Below are positions 59,899-64,000 of a DNA stretch of 64,000 bases, one piece after another. Position numbers and translations under genes: made by a program. Positions within the stretch are counted from its first letter, which is position 1, and each line of letters starts with the position of its first letter. Location of the stretch: contig CAIYLG010000051.1 of the NCBI GenBank assembly GCA_903927025.1, forward strand, positions 62,001 to 126,000, read 5' to 3'. Under the pieces are notes generated by a model. The model saw only the letters and a list, made by a program, of their open reading frames with translations, was not told the DNA's origin and made no database searches. The stretch comes from an uncultured Armatimonadota bacterium. GTDB taxonomy: Bacteria; Armatimonadota; Fimbriimonadia; Fimbriimonadales; Fimbriimonadaceae.

Positions 59899-62461
59899 CG
59901 TTGTCCTTCATGGCTGCAATGCTGGGCCGTTCATCCGGTCTCGCCGGATACGGCTTGTTCTGATGCAGGTTGTACCAAATAATTCGGTTGAGCCAGTATG
60001 AGTCGGCGGCGTCCGGGTGGCTCCAGTCAAGTTTGGTGGATACATTGGTCCAATACTTATCGGCATCAGACTCCGCCCCCTTGTTTCTTCCTGGGTTTGG
60101 AAGGTCGAGCCGAATGCGGTTGGGGCGGACGTCATAGGAACTGAGGTCAGGCTTGTTCTGAAAGCATGAAGTGATCGGAGTCGCTAAATAGTCAAAGCGA
60201 TTCATCGGGGAAAGACCCAGCATCATTTCGATGGACTTGAGCATGCTCACTGTTGTGTAGAAAGTGTGATCCACCTGGTGGCGCTTATTGAACGGGCTCA
60301 CGACCAAATAAGGAGTCCGATGTCCGTCCACATGATCCGGTCCAGACTGGGCATCGTCCTCGATGACGAAGATGCAGGTGTTTGCCCACTGCGGGCTGTG
60401 AGACACCGCGTCGATCACGCGACCCAAAGCAAGGTCATTGTCCGCCATCATGCACTTTGGCTGAGGATAATCGGGATCCATTCCCTCGCTGTGATCGCAC
60501 GGCAGCGAGAGGATCATCAGATTGGGGATCGTATTGGTCTTGGAACGCGCGCCGTACTCCTTGATGAATTCGTCTGCACGAGACTGGTCACTTTGAATCA
60601 AGGGCCAATAGTGAATGTGCTTATTCACGATCGGTTTGAGACTCTGTACAAGCGTTACTGGCTCGTAGTCAAATTTGTGAGTTCCCATCTCACGATCCTT
60701 CCACGCCTCGAACCAGTCCTTGGGGCGATAGGGGGAGTATTTCGCCACATCTGCGTAGCAGAATTCTCCGTAGTCTCGAACAGAGAGTCCCTTTGCGAGA
60801 GCCGCATCCCAGATGCAGCCGGTAGAGGAGATCGACATCGCACAGTTTCCGTCGTCGTTGTACGTCCGCGAGTAGCCAACGTAAAAGTGCTCCACGTAGT
60901 CATTGGCCATGCTCTGCGTGCTCCACTGATGCCCGTCGCCGCTGTTGGTTCCGCTAACGTAGGCATTGTCGAAGAGGGTGAATTCTCGAGCGATAGCCTG
61001 GTGGTTCGGCATAATGAGGCTGCCGAGGCCGGCCAAGCTTGGATCTCCGTTTCCTTCCGGCATGTCGCCAAAGACTTCATCGTACGTGCGGTTTTCCTTG
61101 ATGATGTAGAGCACGTGCTGGATGGCGCCGTTGTAAACCGCCAAGTCAGGTTTCTTGTTCGAATCTTCGCCCCATCGGTTGAGAGACGCGGTTTCGGCCG
61201 TAGCTTTTGCCAGATCAGACCGCAGATCAAGAATGCTGACCGAGCCCTCGAATTGGTGAACGTTGCCAGATTTGGCGCCATGCCCCAAGCGTGAGACGCT
61301 GCCATTGCCCTTCGAATTGAGAATCCAAGCGTGATCTCCCTTGAGCGCAATGGAGATGGGATAGTAGCCCGCTGGCCGATATCCGAGGACGACGCCACGA
61401 GCGAGATCAATCTCCGCGACGGCATTGTCCCCGCCATTGCAGGTGTATAAGGTGTTGCCACTCTTTGCCAGTGCGACTGGCATGGATCCGAGAATCTTGA
61501 ATCCGTTCCAGGTAAGGCGAATCGTGCGCGAGATCTTTCTGGATGGAATGTCAATGTCGGTGATGGAGTCACTCATCGAATTGGCGATGTAGGCGTGCGA
61601 CCCATCCACGAGCAGATCGGTTGGATGGAGCCCAACTTCGATATCTGTCTTCTGGCCAGACTTCAGATCGATAATCGAGACGGTTCCTGAAGAGGGTGTC
61701 CCTTTCTTGTCAACGACGACGGTGGAGATTCCTGTCTTTTGAACCACGTCCTTGGGCAGAGGGATTCGACCTCCCCAATTCGAAACAATGAGGGTTTGCT
61801 CATCGTCCGTGAGCCTTGCCCCGAAGGGGATCATATTCACAGGGATCTTCCGACGTCTTTTTCCCGTTGACGCATCAATCTCAAGCACGCTGTTCAGGTC
61901 CCCGGCGGGGACAAATAGCCGAGATCCATCTTTAGTCAGACACAGTGAGCCAGGCACTACGTTTCCTGGCTCGCCCGGCTGGTTGAGGGTGATTTCAGGC
62001 AATGCTGCGAGCTTGCCACCTTCGCAGGAGTACACTTCGATGACCCCCTCGCGCTTCTCGTCGGGAGGTGTGCTGTCACCTCCGCCTGCAGTTGAAACAT
62101 AAAGTTTGGTTCCTGCCTGGTTCCAGACCATGCCGTGAAACCCCGGCTCATGGCGCATATTCAGGCCCGAACCTTCTATGACTCCAGATTCGTTGATAAG
62201 AAAGAGTCGATCAAACCTGTTCGCCTGATCCTTCACCATCACGGCGACTAGGTCTTCTTGAGGACGCATCGCGAGGTCAGCAGGACGCCCGTTGAAGGCA
62301 ATCGTGCCGGGTCTTATCCGCTGTCCAGAACTCACGATGTAGCTGCCATCTGGCTGCTTGCCCATGTGAGCCAGCCACCCTTGTTGGCGAAAAGCGAGGA
62401 GCGTTCCCCCACATGCTAGGAACGCGATAAGTGCAATGCTGCTGACCGAACGAACGTTCAT
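59885..62461 (-). CDS. Bifunctional YncE-type propeller / phosphoesterase family protein
   Basis: An 858-residue exported protein (signal MNVRSVSSIALIAFLACGG). Residues 40-420 form a YncE-type seven-bladed propeller (LYVSTAGGGDSTPP, VLEIDASTGKRRRKIPV, HAYIANSMSDSITDIDI). Residues 430-830 are a phosphoesterase domain of the phospholipase C / acid phosphatase type, with IIKENRTYDEVFGDMPEGNG, ISSTGCIWDAAL, YWPLIQSDQSRADEF and DDAQSGPDHVDGHRTP. It probably frees phosphate from phosphoesters or phospholipids outside the cytoplasm. Upstream is the PhnZ-like gene, downstream the PbfA-like one. Confidence 0.9.
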   Translation of the reverse strand: MNVRSVSSIALIAFLACGGTLLAFRQQGWLAHMGKQPDGSYIVSSGQRIRPGTIAFNGRPADLAMRPQEDLVAVMVKDQANRFDRLFLINESGVIEGSGLNMRHEPGFHGMVWNQAGTKLYVSTAGGGDSTPPDEKREGVIEVYSCEGGKLAALPEITLNQPGEPGNVVPGSLCLTKDGSRLFVPAGDLNSVLEIDASTGKRRRKIPVNMIPFGARLTDDEQTLIVSNWGGRIPLPKDVVQKTGISTVVVDKKGTPSSGTVSIIDLKSGQKTDIEVGLHPTDLLVDGSHAYIANSMSDSITDIDIPSRKISRTIRLTWNGFKILGSMPVALAKSGNTLYTCNGGDNAVAEIDLARGVVLGYRPAGYYPISIALKGDHAWILNSKGNGSVSRLGHGAKSGNVHQFEGSVSILDLRSDLAKATAETASLNRWGEDSNKKPDLAVYNGAIQHVLYIIKENRTYDEVFGDMPEGNGDPSLAGLGSLIMPNHQAIAREFTLFDNAYVSGTNSGDGHQWSTQSMANDYVEHFYVGYSRTYNDDGNCAMSISSTGCIWDAALAKGLSVRDYGEFCYADVAKYSPYRPKDWFEAWKDREMGTHKFDYEPVTLVQSLKPIVNKHIHYWPLIQSDQSRADEFIKEYGARSKTNTIPNLMILSLPCDHSEGMDPDYPQPKCMMADNDLALGRVIDAVSHSPQWANTCIFVIEDDAQSGPDHVDGHRTPYLVVSPFNKRHQVDHTFYTTVSMLKSIEMMLGLSPMNRFDYLATPITSCFQNKPDLSSYDVRPNRIRLDLPNPGRNKGAESDADKYWTNVSTKLDWSHPDAADSYWLNRIIWYNLHQNKPYPARPDERPSIAAMKDNDDLK

Positions 62462-62637
62462 GAATGGCTGATCCCAATGAGTTGAGTTTCGGCGTCGCCT
62501 CTGTGACTGAGGGCGAAGTCTACGGTTGGAAAGCGTCCGGGAGTTGGGCGAGCAACGACAATTGTAACTCGCCGGAATGTTGAGAGGCCAAAGCTGCCTT
62601 TACTCATTTGTGACCTAACCTCGGCCTAGATCTCAAC

Positions 62638-62703
62638 ATGTTCATAGTGGACGATGATCTATCTCTGCGAAACGCTTTGCGTGAACTTGAAACACCGAAC
62701 TAG
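62638..62703 (+). pseudogene. Remnant of a response-regulator receiver domain
   Basis: A 21-codon frame MFIVDDDLSLRNALRELETP ends at TAG. The acidic pocket IVDDDLSLRNAL is the exact opening of FixJ/NarL-type receiver domains, which normally continue for 100 residues. Nothing of the remainder is visible, because the PhnZ-like gene begins on the other strand. It is probably the leftover of a deleted regulator gene. Confidence 0.6.
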
Positions 62704-63260
62704 GGTGTTTTCTGAATAGTGGACATTCCGTTAATCAAATTGACATAGGATTCGAGCGTCGGTACGACAACATCTTGTTTGCCTTCATCGTCCCAACGGC
62801 GTAGGCGAACAGCATCTTGAAACCATGGATTCTGCTCAAACTCAAGTGTTTCTGCTTCAGACATTGGCCCTCCCTGCAGTTCCAGGCTAATCCGAGAGGC
62901 TTCGCTGAGAAAGTCCAGGTATTCAGGCTCTTTTGAGCAGATGTAGCGCTTGGCATCCACATGGAGCCTCACCGGTTCTGAGACTTCTGGACCGTAGTGC
63001 TGTTGGATCCATCGATCTCCCAGCCACTCGTGCCGATCATCTTCGAGGTGAGCCGCTTTATAATCCGTGCCCGCAAGAAGATGGCCGATATCATGGAGAA
63101 GCGCCGCGAGAATGAGCGAGTCTGGCGCGTCCGACTCACGTGCCAGATATGCGCATTGAAGGGCATGCTCGCGCTGTGTGACGTTCTCACCGTAAGTGAG
63201 ATCTCCGAATTGATTGAAGAGGTCGATGACCTCATCTGAAACGAGAGGCATGTGTTTCAC
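62700..63260 (-). CDS. HD-domain oxygenase of the PhnZ type (phosphonate degradation)
   Basis: A 186-residue HD-fold protein. PhnZ cleaves (R)-1-hydroxy-2-aminoethylphosphonate to glycine and phosphate with a mixed-valent di-iron centre. Ligands by alignment are H32, H56/D57 in LLHDIGH, H60, H77, H100 and D157. The family stretches SLELQGGPMS and RWDDEGK are present, as is the lid YGE at 23-25. The start may be the GTG at 63260 or the ATG at 63251, which follows AAGG. No phnY, phnW or phosphonate importer is in the window. Confidence 0.88.
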   Translation of the reverse strand: MKHMPLVSDEVIDLFNQFGDLTYGENVTQREHALQCAYLARESDAPDSLILAALLHDIGHLLAGTDYKAAHLEDDRHEWLGDRWIQQHYGPEVSEPVRLHVDAKRYICSKEPEYLDFLSEASRISLELQGGPMSEAETLEFEQNPWFQDAVRLRRWDDEGKQDVVVPTLESYVNLINGMSTIQKTP

Positions 63261-63273
63261 CTTGAATCGAGTG

Positions 63274-63302
63274 GGCCGCCCGTAAGTTTGGTACGGGCGG
63301 CC
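63274..63302. terminator. Hairpin after the pseudopilin/lipoprotein pair (no T-tract)
   Basis: GGCCGCCCGTA pairs perfectly with TACGGGCGGCC (11 bp, 7-base loop). It lies just after the lipoprotein stop on the minus strand and has no T-tract on either side. It would end or stabilise the transcript. Confidence 0.6.
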
Positions 63303-63308
63303 GATAGT

Positions 63309-63443
63309 CTAGCCCTTCGCTTCCTTGTTCTTGTGGTGCTTTGCGATTTCAGCTGGCGTTGAAGCTCCACTGGTTTCGTTGGAGCTGCATCCGCACACAA
63401 AGATGACACAAAGGGCCAGAAGCGCTAGAACGAGCGATCGCAT
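63309..63443 (-). CDS. Small lipoprotein coupled to pseudopilin (second copy)
   Basis: A 44-residue protein not found by usual length limits. The ATG at 63443 shares its A with the TGA of the pseudopilin gene (TGATG). The signal MRSLVLALLALCVIFVCGC has a lipobox VCGC, and the mature part is a short polar tail ending AEIAKHHKNKEAKG. The layout copies that at 45.9-47 kb: pseudopilin, TGATG, small lipoprotein with a basic tail, hairpin. Function unknown; a pilotin- or anchor-like partner is plausible. Confidence 0.8.
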   Translation of the reverse strand: MRSLVLALLALCVIFVCGCSSNETSGASTPAEIAKHHKNKEAKG

Positions 63444-64000
63444 CACTGCTTGATCGGTGCCCCGCGCTCGGTCGTTGCCGTTGTAACCACCTGTTGACAG
63501 GTGGGCGATGTCGATGCGTCCTCAAGACCTCCAAATTGCCCACCGCTGTAGGATCCGCTAAGGATCGCACTGGGGTCATAGCAGCTTTTCACCATGTTCT
63601 TAGGATCCACGGGCTCAAGGTCAGTGTCACCCTGAATGTTGTCCTGATACCAGGCCATTTTCCAGTGACTTGCATGCCCATCGGTGAAGCCGACCTGATA
63701 CTGAAAGTTGTGGCGAACCTGGCTTAGGCAGTCGCCGGCACCGTTGCACTGATCGTACGGGGCATTGGTGTACTGGGGGTCGTCACCGGTGTCGATAAGG
63801 CTCTCAACATCAGCGGGAGAAACGAATTCACTGAAATTTCGCCCTTGGAACCAATGGTTTCCGTAGCGAGGATCGGTGCTGGAAATGCTGGTGTCGTAAG
63901 AGGTGCTCATGTGGAACGTTCCAAACCCAGCCCGGTTGTGATACGGACCGTAGTTCATTCCATAGCCGAAGAGTCGGCCGCCAGGATCGTTGCTGCTTCC
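63443..64000 (-). CDS. Pseudopilin-like protein, partial (5' end outside window)
   Basis: The C-terminal 185 residues of a pilin-like protein; the frame is open to the right edge, so the prepilin signal lies beyond it. The visible part contains FQYQVGFTDGHASHWKMAWY, with the DGHA motif of the three other pseudopilins here, and an outer domain with many Asn, Gly and aromatic residues. The apparent start at 63958 is internal. It ends in the TGATG overlap with the small lipoprotein gene. Confidence 0.85.
   Translation of the reverse strand, partial: GSSNDPGGRLFGYGMNYGPYHNRAGFGTFHMSTSYDTSISSTDPRYGNHWFQGRNFSEFVSPADVESLIDTGDDPQYTNAPYDQCNGAGDCLSQVRHNFQYQVGFTDGHASHWKMAWYQDNIQGDTDLEPVDPKNMVKSCYDPSAILSGSYSGGQFGGLEDASTSPTCQQVVTTATTERGAPIKQ

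Noticed and set aside
60266-61294. 342-codon plus-strand frame
   Set aside because: Antisense to the YncE-phosphoesterase gene; Val/Arg/His-rich and without domain features.

Overview
The window looks like a chromosomal segment of an Armatimonadota bacterium, most likely class Fimbriimonadia. This is inferred from gene content, not from a marker gene. The clues are: four pseudopilin-like proteins opening with the helix [16 protein letters not shown] and carrying a late DGHA motif; Gly-rich propeller proteins; chimeric GntR/sugar-sensor regulators; many secreted plant-polysaccharide enzymes; and a moderately GC-rich composition. I saw no insertion sequence, prophage, CRISPR array or rRNA operon. 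There is one tRNA (Ile-GAT).

Layout. 1-5.0 kb: an ABC-2 type exporter (permease cut by the left edge) and a two-subunit molybdenum hydroxylase. 5.0-12.5 kb: two small proteins, one resembling a LigD phosphoesterase domain without its catalytic histidines, a hexose-6-phosphate mutarotase, a secreted CocE-type hydrolase, a GH51-like arabinofuranosidase and a DUF4240 protein. 12.5-15.1 kb: a BlaI/BlaR1-like repressor and sensor-protease pair with a clear operator. 15.1-19.3 kb: an endo-galactanase plus a three-gene ABC importer, organised like the galactan system of Bacillus but without ATPase or beta-galactosidase. 19.5-26 kb: a soluble hybrid histidine kinase, a DrrAB-like exporter and two envelope proteins. 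26-30 kb: a large DUF6067 glycosidase-like protein and a metallo-beta-lactamase-fold hydrolase. 30-36 kb: tRNA-Ile, a Clp N-domain-like repeat protein with no ATPase, a secreted C25-like cysteine peptidase and a pseudopilin. 35.7-42.7 kb: a DUF4965-type glutaminase-like protein, a small lipoprotein, a pseudopilin translationally coupled to a GntR/PBP1 regulator, and a flavin-dependent halogenase-like oxidoreductase. 42.7-47 kb: a candidate free-standing small RNA, an ECF sigma/anti-sigma pair, and a pseudopilin coupled to a small lipoprotein. 47-52.6 kb: SGNH esterase, polysaccharide deacetylase, PQQ-type propeller, dprA, nagA. 52.6-57.6 kb: a tightly overlapping housekeeping operon (hisN-like, ruvX, mltG, yqeG-gtrA fusion, aroE, sua5). 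57.6-64 kb: a DUF1684 protein, a phosphorus-related cluster (PbfA-like lyase/aminotransferase, YncE-phosphoesterase, PhnZ-like HD oxygenase) and a second pseudopilin/lipoprotein pair running off the right edge.

How the genes work together. The secreted GH53, GH51-like, DUF6067 and CocE-type enzymes with the importer suggest growth on arabinogalactan or pectin side chains. Three regulatory modules (BlaI/BlaR1-like, GntR/PBP1, ECF sigma/anti-sigma) sit beside envelope proteins. At the DNA level two habits recur. First, a -10 hexamer placed 6-9 nt before the start codon implies leaderless transcripts. Second, perfect palindromes with 2-4 nt loops and no T-tract lie just after genes. The most novel items are the small RNA at about 42.79-42.93 kb, the pseudopilin/lipoprotein pairs joined by TGATG, the YqeG-GtrA fusion, the phosphonate-like cluster and the degenerate LigD-like protein.
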